NCBI RefSeq assembly: GCF_027474825.1
Contig: NZ_CP107030.1
Location: 1,866,529-1,930,528 of the forward strand
Reading direction: 5' to 3'
DNA: 64,000 bases
DNA from: Maribacter halichondriae
GTDB lineage: Bacteria; Bacteroidota; Bacteroidia; Flavobacteriales; Flavobacteriaceae
The notes below the pieces were generated by a model. The model was not told the origin of the DNA and made no database searches. It saw nothing but the letters and a program-made list of their open reading frames with translations. Below, one piece after another: positions 1 to 9,626 of this stretch. The translations under genes and the position numbers were made by a program. Within the stretch, counting starts at the first letter, position 1, and each line of letters opens with the position of its first letter.

Positions 1-817
1 CATTGAAAGGTGCAGGGAGGGTGGTAAATCCGCTAATCGGAATATCAGTAGTTTCACCGGATTTAATTCCTGCATAGCCGTCAAAAGTAGTGATGTATTT
101 ACTTCCGGGAAGATTTGGATTTTCATAAACGACGACCATAGTCCATCCTCCTGATATACCTCCCTGTATTCCCCCGCCTAGGCTGGCCCTAACGTTGGCT
201 ACAAAATAGTCTCCGTCAGGATTCGGAAGTGCCGTCAATATTGAAGTTACGTCCTTATAACAGGCATACGGACTGTAATTGCCGAAATCGGCATCTCCAT
301 CGCCGTCGAAGAGAATTTCATCCGCTGTAATATCCTGATAGGCCCCGCCGGGCACTTGAAACTTGATCTGGTCGATGTTGCTTCGATCCGGATTTACGTA
401 AACGGCGCCCCAATAGAGACCTGCATAGCGGATTAATGAACAGCTTTCATCGGGCACATCTAAAGTGGCGCTACTGGAACTAAATGTAGTGGCATCACCG
501 TCAATGTCGATGTACTGCATGTTAAGATTGTCATTGTACTGAGAGGCGCCCCCTGTTGCGTTATAGGGATCATTGGGGCTTGCTGCCGGGTAGTTCACCC
601 AGCGTCGTCTCCACCTGTTCCCATTCCAGTACCACTCCCATCCAGAAAAAGCATCTTGCTGCCTATTTACTATGTTGTTGGCAATAAAGGTGAGTTCACC
701 TCTAATATCCGCCGAATAGCGAACATCAAAGTCGTTTTTTACCTGTGAAAAGACGGAAGAAAGCCCCATAAAGAAGATAAGGGCCAATAAAAACTTTGTG
801 GTTGACTTTATAAACAT
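1..817 (-). CDS. Large secreted surface protein, N-terminal part (open at left edge)
   Basis: The frame is open from an ATG at 817 to the window edge (272 codons), so the C-terminus is missing. Residues 1-24 form a signal peptide (MFIKSTTKFLLALIFFMG, then a cut near SVFSQ). The mature part starts with a conserved-looking segment containing DVRYSADIRGELTFIANNIVNR. A beta-rich domain follows, with IRYAGLYWGAVY and GGWTMVVVYENP, and an aspartate-rich DGDGDADFG stretch that may bind calcium. This pattern occurs at the N-terminus of very large DUF11-type or adhesin-like proteins exported by the type IX system in flavobacteria, so a T9SS C-terminal signal is expected beyond the edge (inference). 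It shares a 73-bp upstream element with the type B-sorted protein at 3790-6039. The start was chosen because the signal peptide begins right there. Confidence 0.75.
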   Translation of the reverse strand, partial: MFIKSTTKFLLALIFFMGLSSVFSQVKNDFDVRYSADIRGELTFIANNIVNRQQDAFSGWEWYWNGNRWRRRWVNYPAASPNDPYNATGGASQYNDNLNMQYIDIDGDATTFSSSSATLDVPDESCSLIRYAGLYWGAVYVNPDRSNIDQIKFQVPGGAYQDITADEILFDGDGDADFGNYSPYACYKDVTSILTALPNPDGDYFVANVRASLGGGIQGGISGGWTMVVVYENPNLPGSKYITTFDGYAGIKSGETTDIPISGFTTLPAPFN

Positions 818-1690
818 CAGGTCGGTTAAGTTTAGTTTTACCAATAGACAGCCTATTTGTACTTTAATTTGGTCACGATAGTCTTCCTAGTGACAAAACA
901 TGGCAATGGAAAGCTATCAACAACAAATATTAGTCATAATATTGAGAGCTTGAATTTAATGTTGTAGCCTATTGGTATTATGTTGTGAAATGCGAATTAA
1001 GCAAGGTGTATAGATTTGTAAATCACCCATTTTGCCAAGCCTAGTCGTTGGTCAAAGGGAATATGGCTTTAGTCGAGAAAAGGGTATTTTGAGAAGGAAA
1101 CGGCCGATTGATTCTTCTAGGAAATATTCGAATTAGCGATAATTGGCCTAAATCGTTTTATAAAAATCAAGTCATACAATGCTTCTAACAGAGCATATTC
1201 TATCACTTTGATTTTGGATTTCTTCATGGATTAAAAAATTCAATTAGGTTCGCGTTCAATGAGCTGGTTACAGATTAGGGAACTGGCTGGGACAACTTTT
1301 TCTTCGAGCAGTTTCCTTTTTTAGAGGCGAAGTGTCCTGAGTATGTTGGGACAGGAAATTGAGTTTGTGACCTGGATTGAAATTCACGACCAATTGAACA
1401 TGACACTAATATACTGGTAACCTCCGCCTCTGAAGAAGGATTATGCCACGTAATAAAAAAAGGTAGATTTTTTTGTTCTCTTTCGCTCTGAAAATACCAA
1501 ATAAAGGAAAGAAAGTAAAGGTTAGTTATCGGAAAAAGCGTATCCTGTTTAAAAAAGTTTAGTCAAATACAATGTTAACCAAATTAGTATTCTATTTTCG
1601 AAATTTGGCATCTGCCTACCTACAGGTTTAGAATTTTGTGCCTAAAAAGATCTGGCCAGCTTGTCCCCAAAATAGCGATTAGTTACCTGG
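818..1690. other. 873-bp intergenic region between the PorP/SprF gene and the left-edge surface protein
   Basis: This is AT-rich DNA with no convincing ORF on either strand. Its right part lies downstream of the PorP/SprF gene and its left part upstream of the secreted-protein gene starting at 817. The one clear structure is the conserved promoter-region element at 918-990. A short imperfect hairpin (TCCTG...CAGGA, near 1331-1354) is visible. I see no strong terminator with a T-tract directly after the PorP/SprF stop codon. Confidence 0.6.
918..990 (-). promoter_or_regulatory. Conserved upstream element, copy 1 (surface-protein gene at 817)
   Basis: Three blocks match the region upstream of the 6039 gene exactly: CAACAACAAATAT (918-930), TGAATTTAATGTTGTAGCC (951-969) and TATGTTGTGAAA (979-990), given on the plus strand. 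Spacers are 20 and 9 bp in both copies, while spacer sequences differ. On the coding (minus) strand the block nearest the gene reads ATATTTGTTGTTG and could contain a -7-like element. The two distal blocks each carry TGTTGT(A/G), 21 bp apart, as expected for a dimeric activator binding direct repeats on one DNA face. The element ends about 100 bp upstream of the ATG. Confidence 0.7.
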
Positions 1691-3784
1691 TTAAGCCATA
1701 TTATTAGGCGATACCCGCATGATCCACATTTTATCGTCATACGCGTCGTTTAGTTTTGAGTAGTAAGAAATAAGGGCATTGTTCCATGATTCGTGGCGCT
1801 TTAGGTAGACGTATCTCCAGTTGTTTTCCGGGTTTACGAAGTAACTGGCGCTTAGCCCATAGGAATTTAAAAGTTCGATGAAACGTGTGGCGTTTTTAGG
1901 GTTGGCGAATACATTGGCAATAATATAATAGCCCGAGCCTACCCCATCGATTTTGAACGTTCTCGGGTCGGCCCCATTGTTCTCAATCTCATCGTTTACT
2001 ATCACGTTTTTCTGTAGCACATCGGTACCATACTTTTCAGATTTTTCTTTGATTTTATTAGCGTTGCTCGCGTACCGTTCGTTGCTGTAACGGTTGTCAA
2101 CGTTCATGATCCATAGATCACCGTCATAGGTGCCATCGACCTTTGATTCATGGGCGGCAACGGCTTCGTCCCAGGTATCATAGCGTTGTAGGTATACATA
2201 TTTTAGACCGTTGTTCGGGTTGTCGATATAGTCGGCCGAAATACCTTTTTGGCCGAGGTCATCGATAAACTTATCCAAATAATGTCCGCCTTTGTAAACG
2301 TTGGCCACGACATAGTAACCATCTTGTACACCTTCTAGATTTCGGAACTTTCTGCTTTTTACCGGACTTTGCTGTGCAACGTCTTGGGCGTTCGCTATAT
2401 TTTGTGGATTCGTATTGTCTTGTGCCGACGCGCGCTCCACTCTTGTGGCCAAGCCATCCTCTGTTTTTCGGCTGGCATTTTGATTTTGGCTTATACCGCC
2501 ATCATTGGTATCGTTTCTTTGGGCAACTTCAGGTTTGTCCTCGCCGGTTAGAAAGAGTTCTTCCGCCCTTTTTTCAAGGTCCGGACGTTCGCCCTTGGTT
2601 TCGCTTTTGACCATTTTCATGACCATTTCAAAGCGACGCTCCAAATCCTTTTGGCGATTGGCCTCCAGCGAATCTTGACGGAACATTAATTCGGCCAAGA
2701 TGGCGTCATTCTCGGCAAGTTTCTTTTTGAGTTCTTCGATTTCGTCGCTTGATGCCAGGTCATCTTGGGTCAGCTCTTCATTTTTTACAAGTTCCTCTCC
2801 GTTTTCTTCAAGCATTACCCGGTCCTCCGTCAAGTTTGGCGTAAAGGCGTACGCAAAGGAAATCTCGTGTGTGACACCAAGATTGATAAGGTCGGAGGCA
2901 TACCCTTTTTCCATGGTGTACCCTAAAGACAATCTTTTATTTAGATTGAAACCAACTCCGGCCGAGGCACCATAGAAACTATCGTAGCCTCCTTGTAACC
3001 ATCCCAATTTCGGTAGGTCGAGAATCAAACTTCCTCCGAGGGTCAAGTCATCTTGATTTCCCAAGACCGGACTATCCTTGGCATTCATACGTACACGGGC
3101 CAAAGGCATCAAACGTGCATTTTCCATAATACCGGAACCATTTTCAAACCGATGGGTATATTGCAAATGACCGGCATAAGACTTATCCTTGAATTCGGTA
3201 AGTTGTTGACTGGTCTTTAGATTGTAATCAAATAAGTTTTCGGCATAGGCCCCGAAGTCGAAATTGCCAAAGGACAAGTTGAAACCCGGTTGAAAAGATA
3301 GAATGTTGCTGTCAACTGTTCCAAACAAAGTTTGGTCGTTCGGATCTAACGGGTTGGCATTATTTCTGTCAAAACCGGTATTGTAGTACGCAAGGTTCGC
3401 ACCGAACGTAAAATTGCTTTTGTCGCTTAACTTGACCCCATACGCATAATTCGCCATCACCCCGATATTGGACACAAGGCCTACACGCTGAGAATATACA
3501 CTGAGACCCAATCCGCTGCGGTCCCCTATTCTACCGCTATAGCTCAAGAAATAGGTCTGATCGTTATTATCAAATTGTACCGATTGGTTTCGGTGTAAAA
3601 AATTAATATATGATTTGTCTTCTTGAACCGTAGAGAAGGTCGGGTTAATCAAGAACCTATTGTACTTCAATAAATTTTGAGGTGCTACCTTAAGGGGCAA
3701 TATAGGATCTTCGTTTTGGGCATTGACCGACGTCATTGCCAAAAAGGCGACCAAGCATAGCGATATGATTTTGGTAAGTTTCAT
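1691..3784 (-). CDS. PorP/SprF family type IX secretion-associated outer-membrane protein with two C-terminal SPOR-like repeats
   Basis: This 697-aa protein has a signal peptide (residues 1-22, ending SVNA). Next comes a PorP/SprF beta-barrel-like region (about 30-315) with typical segments such as NRFLINPTFS, SGRIGDRSGLGLSVYSQ and LSLGYTMEKG. An acidic coiled-coil (about 325-390) and a Gln/Asn-rich linker follow, then two copies of a roughly 76-residue domain at 489-564 and 618-693. Both repeats share GYY(V/I)(V/I)ANV, a central P-N...YVYL, a W, and WIM.V near the end. The same domain occurs at the N-terminus of the OmpA/PD40 protein at 26339-28869. Family members are usually 300-350 aa, so the C-terminal half is an extension. 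The gene starts 5 bp after the stop of the upstream secreted-protein gene, the usual operon of a T9SS adhesin and its partner barrel. SprF-type proteins are needed to secrete or anchor the paired adhesin in gliding flavobacteria. Confidence 0.88.
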   Translation of the reverse strand: MKLTKIISLCLVAFLAMTSVNAQNEDPILPLKVAPQNLLKYNRFLINPTFSTVQEDKSYINFLHRNQSVQFDNNDQTYFLSYSGRIGDRSGLGLSVYSQRVGLVSNIGVMANYAYGVKLSDKSNFTFGANLAYYNTGFDRNNANPLDPNDQTLFGTVDSNILSFQPGFNLSFGNFDFGAYAENLFDYNLKTSQQLTEFKDKSYAGHLQYTHRFENGSGIMENARLMPLARVRMNAKDSPVLGNQDDLTLGGSLILDLPKLGWLQGGYDSFYGASAGVGFNLNKRLSLGYTMEKGYASDLINLGVTHEISFAYAFTPNLTEDRVMLEENGEELVKNEELTQDDLASSDEIEELKKKLAENDAILAELMFRQDSLEANRQKDLERRFEMVMKMVKSETKGERPDLEKRAEELFLTGEDKPEVAQRNDTNDGGISQNQNASRKTEDGLATRVERASAQDNTNPQNIANAQDVAQQSPVKSRKFRNLEGVQDGYYVVANVYKGGHYLDKFIDDLGQKGISADYIDNPNNGLKYVYLQRYDTWDEAVAAHESKVDGTYDGDLWIMNVDNRYSNERYASNANKIKEKSEKYGTDVLQKNVIVNDEIENNGADPRTFKIDGVGSGYYIIANVFANPKNATRFIELLNSYGLSASYFVNPENNWRYVYLKRHESWNNALISYYSKLNDAYDDKMWIMRVSPNNMA

Positions 3785-3789
3785 GGTTG

Positions 3790-6039
3790 TTATCGGATAA
3801 CGGTTATGGTTCCTTGTTTTAGGGTTTCGTTGGCGTTCTTTATGACATAGTAGAAAACCATATTCTGTGAGGGAAAGGTCATCGATGATTCCGGCCAGTT
3901 GTTCCTGTAGTCCGTAACGTTCAATAATTCGATACCCTTATCATTATATATGATTACGTTCACGTCGGTTTTGTTCGAATACGAATTGGGCAGTACCCAT
4001 TGGTCGTTCGAGCCATCTCCATTAGGTGTTATTACATTGGGCACTTTGAAAGTATCAAGGTATTCAACGTTGACTTGTCTTGTGATTTCACAGTTGTCGA
4101 TATTGGCGATGAGGGTATACGTGCCCTCTTCGGTAAAGGTCACAGAATCAGATATGCTGATTTCAACGTTATTGGCGTCGTACCACCTATAAGATGTACC
4201 ACCACTAGCGGTAACAGTTCTTGAAGTTCCTTCAGGAAAAATAATATCGCCAATAGGGTCCATCGTAATCAAGTCAGGGTTCAACGGAGTGATATTGATT
4301 TCATTTGAAATAAGGTCGCATCCATTTTTGTCCACAACCAATCTATAGGTGCCGAGTTCGGTCACGTTCAATGTGGTATCTGTCGAATTGATATCCGTAC
4401 CATCACGTTGCCAAGCAAAAGTTTCACCTGTTAGATCTGTGGTAGTACTGATGGTAACCGTATCTGTCGAGTTGCAATAGATGGTACTTGTACTGCTGAT
4501 CGTTACTGTTTCGTTGGTCAAGAGTTGTACGGGCAGTGTGTTTGATGTAGTGTTATAGGTGCTCAAAACACCTTCGACGGCATAATCACCATTTTCCGTA
4601 GTCGCGGTCAAACTGATACTGGAGGAGGTGGCACCTGCTACGTTCGATCCGGTTCTTGTCCATTGATAGGTAAAACTTGAAGCAACATCGGTAGTCACAT
4701 CGACGGTACTGTTGTCTGAAAGCACCGCATTGATCGTTTGTACTTCGAGTACGATATCGGTATTGGTACATGCCGTGTAGGCGGAGGCATAGTCTGCTAT
4801 GAATTCAAAGGAAGCCGGAACGACCACCTCGGTCGTTTCCGAGTTTTTGATGGTGCCGGGGCAGGTACCTCCGCTTTGGGTCACTACTGCATAATAGGTT
4901 CCTGCTTGAGAGGCATCATAAGAAGTTCCTGTAGCCCCCACAATTTCTGTCCCGTTTCGATACCACTTATAGGTCGGTCCTATCGCATTGGTGGAAATAC
5001 TTAATGTTTTTGTTTCTGAGGGAAGTAATACCATATTGGCATCGTTGACCCGTGTCACTGTAAAGTTATCGGCATTCGTAATGGCTATTGCGGCAGAACG
5101 TTCGGTACAAATAGAGGGGCTTGAAATCTCCACTTGGTAATCGCCTTCAAAACCAGGTACCGAAGCATCAACGGTATAGGTTGATGTTGTAGCGCCAACC
5201 ATTTGGTTTCCGTCTCGATACCATTTATAGGTCCAACTCGGATCCGTTGTATTTATACTGAGCACTTCGGTGTCGCCCGAACATAGTGCGGTCTGCGTCG
5301 GTGGGTTGATAAAAATACCTTGACCCGTCGAACCAATGGTCACATCGACGAAATTGGAATCGGTGTTGCCCGAACCGGTACAGTCGTTGCCGTAAAAAAT
5401 AAATGCTTGATAAATCCCGCTCTGGGAGACCGTTAAGGTGTGTGCATTTTCTCCACCTAATGGAGAGCCACTGCGATACCAAATATATTGATAAGTTTCC
5501 GGGTTGGGTATATTGTCGACTTGTAAAGTTATCGCCCCTACAGAGCAAATACTTCCAGGGGGCACACCATTACCGAGTTCGCTAATGTTGAGGTTCGTGG
5601 TAACATCCATATAGTACATGGGATAGGCTGGAGATTCATCCCCGATTTTGGCTGGATTGGTACTTCGCACTCTCATTTTATAACCGTTGCCACGAACGTC
5701 GGTCGTGATGGCAAAGTTTATATCGAAGTCGGTATTTCCATTTTGATCGTCCACTCGCGCAAGCTCGACGGCATTCGCGAAACTTCCGATATTGTCCGAT
5801 AGTTCAAGAATGAATTCATTCCCACCATTTGCCGTACCAAACCAAGTCACGTTTACGAAATAGTCGTTGAACGTATCCGAGGCGCAGATAGCTGTCCAAG
5901 GGTCTGTACTACCGTTGTTCGTGTTGCCCGTGGGTTGTGGCGCATTGATAAATATTGCCTGTGCCGAGGCACCGATAGTTCCGAGCATTAAAAATGCCAA
6001 GGTTAAAAATCGTATAAAGGCGAATCGCTTTGGTTTCAT
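3790..6039 (-). CDS. Secreted multi-domain protein with type B T9SS sorting domain (gliding motility-associated C-terminal domain)
   Basis: A 749-aa product from the ATG at 6039. The frame extends upstream to 6126, but a proper signal peptide (MKPKRFAFIRFLTLAFLMLG, cut after ASA) begins at 6039, so I prefer that start. The body holds several Ig/PKD-like beta domains with recurring YKWYR(D/N)G and WQRDG strands and paired cysteines, as in adhesin-like surface proteins. The last 85 residues are a type B sorting domain: FKVPNVITPNGDGSNDQW, then NVIIYNDKGIELL and a terminal TITVIR. That domain directs export by the type IX system. Its partner PorP/SprF gene follows 5 bp downstream, so the pair probably forms one operon driven from the element at 6163-6235. 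The ligand is unknown. Confidence 0.9.
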   Translation of the reverse strand: MKPKRFAFIRFLTLAFLMLGTIGASAQAIFINAPQPTGNTNNGSTDPWTAICASDTFNDYFVNVTWFGTANGGNEFILELSDNIGSFANAVELARVDDQNGNTDFDINFAITTDVRGNGYKMRVRSTNPAKIGDESPAYPMYYMDVTTNLNISELGNGVPPGSICSVGAITLQVDNIPNPETYQYIWYRSGSPLGGENAHTLTVSQSGIYQAFIFYGNDCTGSGNTDSNFVDVTIGSTGQGIFINPPTQTALCSGDTEVLSINTTDPSWTYKWYRDGNQMVGATTSTYTVDASVPGFEGDYQVEISSPSICTERSAAIAITNADNFTVTRVNDANMVLLPSETKTLSISTNAIGPTYKWYRNGTEIVGATGTSYDASQAGTYYAVVTQSGGTCPGTIKNSETTEVVVPASFEFIADYASAYTACTNTDIVLEVQTINAVLSDNSTVDVTTDVASSFTYQWTRTGSNVAGATSSSISLTATTENGDYAVEGVLSTYNTTSNTLPVQLLTNETVTISSTSTIYCNSTDTVTISTTTDLTGETFAWQRDGTDINSTDTTLNVTELGTYRLVVDKNGCDLISNEINITPLNPDLITMDPIGDIIFPEGTSRTVTASGGTSYRWYDANNVEISISDSVTFTEEGTYTLIANIDNCEITRQVNVEYLDTFKVPNVITPNGDGSNDQWVLPNSYSNKTDVNVIIYNDKGIELLNVTDYRNNWPESSMTFPSQNMVFYYVIKNANETLKQGTITVIR

Positions 6040-6162
6040 AAGTAGTTGTAGTTTTGGGTGACTACACAGTTTGAATTTGGGCGAAAACCGATTTGGTCTT
6101 TCGTTGTTGGTATTTGCAACCTTCACTGTAACTATTCAAGTGAATCATTGCAGCATACAACC

Positions 6163-6235
6163 CAACAACAAATATGTTATTTAATTATAGGGTGATGAAT
6201 TTAATGTTGTAGCCGTAATTAAATATGTTGTGAAA
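6163..6235 (-). promoter_or_regulatory. Conserved upstream element, copy 2 (type B-sorted protein operon)
   Basis: The same three exact blocks as at 918-990 occur here: CAACAACAAATAT (6163-6175), TGAATTTAATGTTGTAGCC (6196-6214) and TATGTTGTGAAA (6224-6235), again separated by 20 and 9 bp. The block nearest the gene lies 124 bp upstream of the ATG at 6039. Conservation restricted to blocks with fixed spacing suggests a shared regulator binding site plus promoter rather than recent duplication of the whole region. It sits in the divergent space before glnS. Confidence 0.7.
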
Positions 6236-6289
6236 AGGGTTTATTGTGGAGTGAGCGGGTTTTGAAGACGACTATTACGGCATTTTCCC

Positions 6290-6297
6290 TACTTTTG
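6290..6297 (+). promoter_or_regulatory. Candidate -7 element for glnS
   Basis: TACTTTTG fits the Bacteroidota -7 consensus TAnnTTTG, 21 bp before the glnS ATG at 6319. A TTG lies 25 bp upstream (6262-6264), longer than the usual spacing near 19-21 bp. Confidence 0.4.
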
Positions 6298-6318
6298 TGC
6301 TTCCTAAAATATTGTGCG

Positions 6319-8003
6319 ATGAGCGAGGAAACTAAATCGTTGAATTTTATCGAGCATATTGTCGAAGAAGACCTGGCCAATGGGTTTTCCAAACAAGACT
6401 TGCGTTTTCGTTTTCCACCCGAGCCTAATGGTTATTTACATATTGGCCATGCCAGTTCCATTTGCCTGAATTTTGGCTTGGGCCTGCGTTATGGCGCACC
6501 CGTAAATCTGCGATTTGACGACACCAATCCCGTGAAAGAGGAGCAAGAGTTCGTAGATGCCATAAAAAAGGACGTTGAATGGTTGGGATATAAATGGAAT
6601 ACCGAACGGTATGCTTCAGATTATTTTCAGCAATTGTACGATTGGGCGGTAGCATTGATTAAAGAAGGAAAGGCCTATGTAGATAGTCAGTCCTCTGAGG
6701 AAATGGCAGATCAAAAAGGCACCCCTAAGGAACCGGGAAGGAATAGTCCGTTTCGTAATCGCTCCATTGAAGAAAACCTAGTACTATTCGAAGGCATGAA
6801 ACGAGGAGATTTTGAGGAGGGCCAACATGTACTCCGTGCGAAAATCGATATGGCTTCCCCAAATATGTTAATGCGAGATCCCATTATGTATCGAGTGCTG
6901 CACAAAGCACATCACCGAACAAATACCGATTGGTGTATTTATCCGATGTACGATTGGACGCATGGCGAGAGCGATTATATTGAACAAGTGTCCCACTCAT
7001 TATGTACGTTAGAGTTTTTGCCGCACCGAGAGTTATACGATTGGTTTTTGAATCAAGTATATGATGCCGACAAGGTACGCCCGAAACAGCGTGAATTCGC
7101 AAGACGAAATCTGAGCCACACCGTTGTGAGCAAACGTAAGTTGATGCGTTTGGTTGAAGAAGGTGTAGTCAACAGTTGGGACGATCCCCGGATGCCGACC
7201 ATTTCCGGATTGAGAAGAAGGGGTATACCCCTGAGTCCATTCGTAATTTTGCTGAAACTATCGGTATTGCGAAACGTGATAACCTAATTGATGTCTCTTT
7301 GTTGGAGTTTCATGTTCGGGAACACCTCAACAAAATAGCGCCTAGGGTGATGGGGGTTTTAAATCCGATAAAGGTGGTCATTACGAATTATCCGGAAGGA
7401 AAGGAGGAGTGGTTGGAAGCCGAGAACAATCCAGAGGATGAATCTGCGGGGTCAAGAGAAGTGCCGTTTTCAGGGGAAATCTATATTGAACAGGATGATT
7501 TCAGGGAAGAAGCGAACCGAAAATTCTTTAGACTGAAGTTGGGAGGGGAGGTGCGTTTGAAAAACGCCTATATCATCAAGGCGGAGTCTTGCACAAAAGA
7601 CACCGAGGGAAATGTTATCGAAATACAATGTACCTACGACCCCAAAAGTAGAAGTGGCAGCGGTACGGAGGAAAGTTTAAGGAAAGTAAAGGGCACCCTA
7701 CACTGGGTATCCATCGAACATGCCATCGAAGCCGAAATTCGACTTTATGATCGCTTGTTTACGGATGAAAGTCCTGATACGCATAAGGATAAAGATTTTA
7801 TGGAATTTATAAACCCCGAATCCTTAAAGGTTATCACCGGATATCTGGAGTCAAGTCTGAAAGACGCAAAAGTTGGAGATCAAGTACAATTTCAACGATT
7901 GGGATATTTTTGTGTGGATCCCGATTCGACTTCCGAGAAATTGGTTTTCAATCGAACGGTGGGGTTGAGGGATACTTGGGCGAAAATTCAGCAGGAAGAT
8001 TGA
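6319..8003 (+). CDS. glnS: Glutamine--tRNA ligase (frame interrupted at 7220-7223)
   Basis: This class I aminoacyl-tRNA synthetase charges tRNA-Gln. The first frame starts at [15 protein letters not shown] (6319). It contains the HIGH signature in [10 protein letters not shown], the [10 protein letters not shown] segment, and the KMSKS equivalent [11 protein letters not shown]. It then leaves frame after [15 protein letters not shown]. The C-terminal frame continues with [20 protein letters not shown] and the anticodon-binding beta-barrels to 8003. Adding one G to the GGGG run at 7220-7223 restores a 561-aa protein, close to the 554 aa of E. coli GlnRS. The match is perfect on both sides of the break, so a sequencing undercall is more likely than decay of an essential gene. 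The upstream in-frame ATG at 6244 would add 25 non-conserved residues and precedes the candidate promoter, so I reject it. Confidence 0.93.
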
Positions 8004-8067
8004 TATAGAAAATACTTATCCCATTAAATATATCAATCGGTATTTTTTATGAAAAACGCTTTGTTTT

Positions 8068-8088
8068 AAAGCCTTCTGCGGGCTTTTT
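8068..8088 (+). terminator. Rho-independent terminator after glnS
   Basis: Stem AAAGCC (8068-8073) and GGCTTT (8081-8086) around a 7-nt loop, followed by further Ts, 65 bp after the glnS stop codon. Confidence 0.55.
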
Positions 8089-8296
8089 GAAAGTTTACAA
8101 ATAGTTTCCCTGTTAAAACGAAAAATAGCTGTTCAAAAGGCTCGTTTGGGTTTTTCTATGATGTTCACTTCTATCGGAGCACCAATTTAGTTTCCCGTTT
8201 CGATTCCTTCACCTAGCGAGATAAGAAACTACGGTTATTATGATTACTATCTTTGCCTTTAGCTAAACATATATAATCAGATTAGGACTAACACAA

Positions 8297-8354
8297 AAAC
8301 TACGAAGCAATGTTTCGAATTAGTGTATCAATTCGAAAGATTGCTTCGTAGTTT
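8297..8354. repeat. Long near-perfect palindrome between convergent genes
   Basis: The arms 8297-8321 and 8330-8354 are 25 nt each and pair at 24 of 25 positions around an 8-nt loop. The core reads CTACGAAGCAAT...ATTGCTTCGTAG. It lies between the convergent glnS and SPFH genes. It is far longer than needed for a terminator, and its CGAAGCAATC motif recalls dispersed intergenic palindromes of flavobacteria. It could also act as a bidirectional transcription barrier. Confidence 0.7.
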
Positions 8355-8412
8355 AAAATTTTCCCCATTGAGAAACTTATGCCTTGTACTTCTCGAAGAC
8401 GTCTTAAAATTT

Positions 8413-8507
8413 ACTCGATAATCGAGATTTGAATGCTCCGACGCTTGCGTCGAAATTAAACGTGAATTTCCTTTCAATGCCTCGTGGGCTTGCCCCCGAA
8501 GTAGTTT
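8413..8507. repeat. Structured 3'-end repeat, copy A, abutting the SPFH stop codon
   Basis: Three hairpins follow each other: CTCGAT-A-ATCGAG (8414-8426), CGACGC-TT-GCGTCG (8439-8452), and a GGGC-TT-GCCC stem near 8484-8494. The segments GATTTGAATGCTCC and GGGCTTGCCCCCGAAGTAG recur with few changes at 46503-46569. In both copies the element touches the stop codon of a leftward gene, so it may serve as 3'-UTR or terminator structure. Confidence 0.5.
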
Positions 8508-9432
8508 ACTCCTTTTTCTTGACGTTAGTTTTTTTCATCGACTCCCCGATCATATTACTGGCTGTAAACGAGGCGACCATATTGTTCAACATGTCACTAC
8601 CCGCTTGCGGAGAGTTCGGTAGTAAAATAAGATTGGTATTAGTTTCTTCGCCTATCGATTGTAACGTATCGTAATGCTGGGTAACTACAATGAGCGCTGA
8701 GGCCTCCTGTGAATTGATGCCTACTTTATTAAGAACTTCTACCGATTCTTCGAGTCCACGTGCAATTTCTCGACGTTGGTCTGCGATACCCTGACCCTGT
8801 AACCGTTTGCTTTCGGCTTCGGCCTTGGCTTTTTCAACGATGAGAATACGTGCGGCATCACCTTCGAATTGGGCCGCTATTTTTTCGCGTTCCGATGCAT
8901 TGATACGGTTCATGGCCGCTTTTACCTGTGCATCTGGATCGATATCGGTGACAAGAGTCTTGATGATGTCGTAACCATAGTCAAGCATGGCATCCTGAAG
9001 TTCAGATTTTACAGCGATGGCGATATCATCCTTTTTGACAAAAACATCGTCCAATTTCATTTTAGGCACCTCGGCTCGTACAACATCAAACACATAAGAA
9101 GTAATCTGGTCATGCGGATATTCCAACTTATAAAAAGCCTCATATACTTTTTCTTTGATGACTACATACTGAACCGAAACTTTCAATTTAACAAAGACAT
9201 CATCTAAAGTTTTTGTCTCAACGATAACATCCAACTGTTGAATTTTAAGCCCCAGCCGTGCAGCAATGCGATCAATAAGCGGAATTTTCATTTGCAGTCC
9301 CGACTGGCGAATGCTATGAAATCTACCGAATCGCTCAACAATTACCGCAGTCTGTTGCTTGACTATAAAAAAAGATGAAAAAAGAATGATTAGGCCGAAA
9401 AAAATCAGCGGAATAAAAATAAAATTTCCCAT
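8506..9432 (-). CDS. SPFH/Band 7 (stomatin-like) membrane protein
   Basis: A 308-aa protein with one N-terminal membrane segment (residues about 4-24, FIPLIFFGLIILFSSFFIV) and then a Band 7/SPFH domain (about 25-200). Family patterns include VVKQQTAVIVERFGRF-type residues after the membrane anchor, IPLIDR, and VFVKLKVSVQY. The C-terminal half is alpha-helical with EAESKRLQGQGIADQRREIA, the usual coiled coil that drives oligomerisation. Stomatin-like proteins form membrane scaffolds and often modulate proteases; no NfeD-type protease partner is adjacent here. The basic tail NVKKKE ends at the structured repeat. The gene stands alone between glnS and gltX, and its precise role cannot be given. 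Confidence 0.88.
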   Translation of the reverse strand: MGNFIFIPLIFFGLIILFSSFFIVKQQTAVIVERFGRFHSIRQSGLQMKIPLIDRIAARLGLKIQQLDVIVETKTLDDVFVKLKVSVQYVVIKEKVYEAFYKLEYPHDQITSYVFDVVRAEVPKMKLDDVFVKKDDIAIAVKSELQDAMLDYGYDIIKTLVTDIDPDAQVKAAMNRINASEREKIAAQFEGDAARILIVEKAKAEAESKRLQGQGIADQRREIARGLEESVEVLNKVGINSQEASALIVVTQHYDTLQSIGEETNTNLILLPNSPQAGSDMLNNMVASFTASNMIGESMKKTNVKKKE

Positions 9433-9626
9433 AGCGTTTAAATTTTAGTTAATGGTATCAATTTACGAAACTAGTTCTAGATGAGTAGGTATTTCGACAG
9501 ATTTGTTACAATGGCAGGCTGATGCCTGCAAATTCTAATGGACAAATTCCAAATCCCGAGAATGTACCTATAAATATCCCCTTGAGGGGGTTATACGGGT
9601 ATTGGTGGATTAAAACCAAGAATTTT

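Noticed and set aside
6244-7287. Two overlapping ORFs (6244-7287 and 7176-8003) as separate proteins
   Set aside because: They are the two halves of GlnRS in different frames; one added G rejoins them with perfect family agreement.
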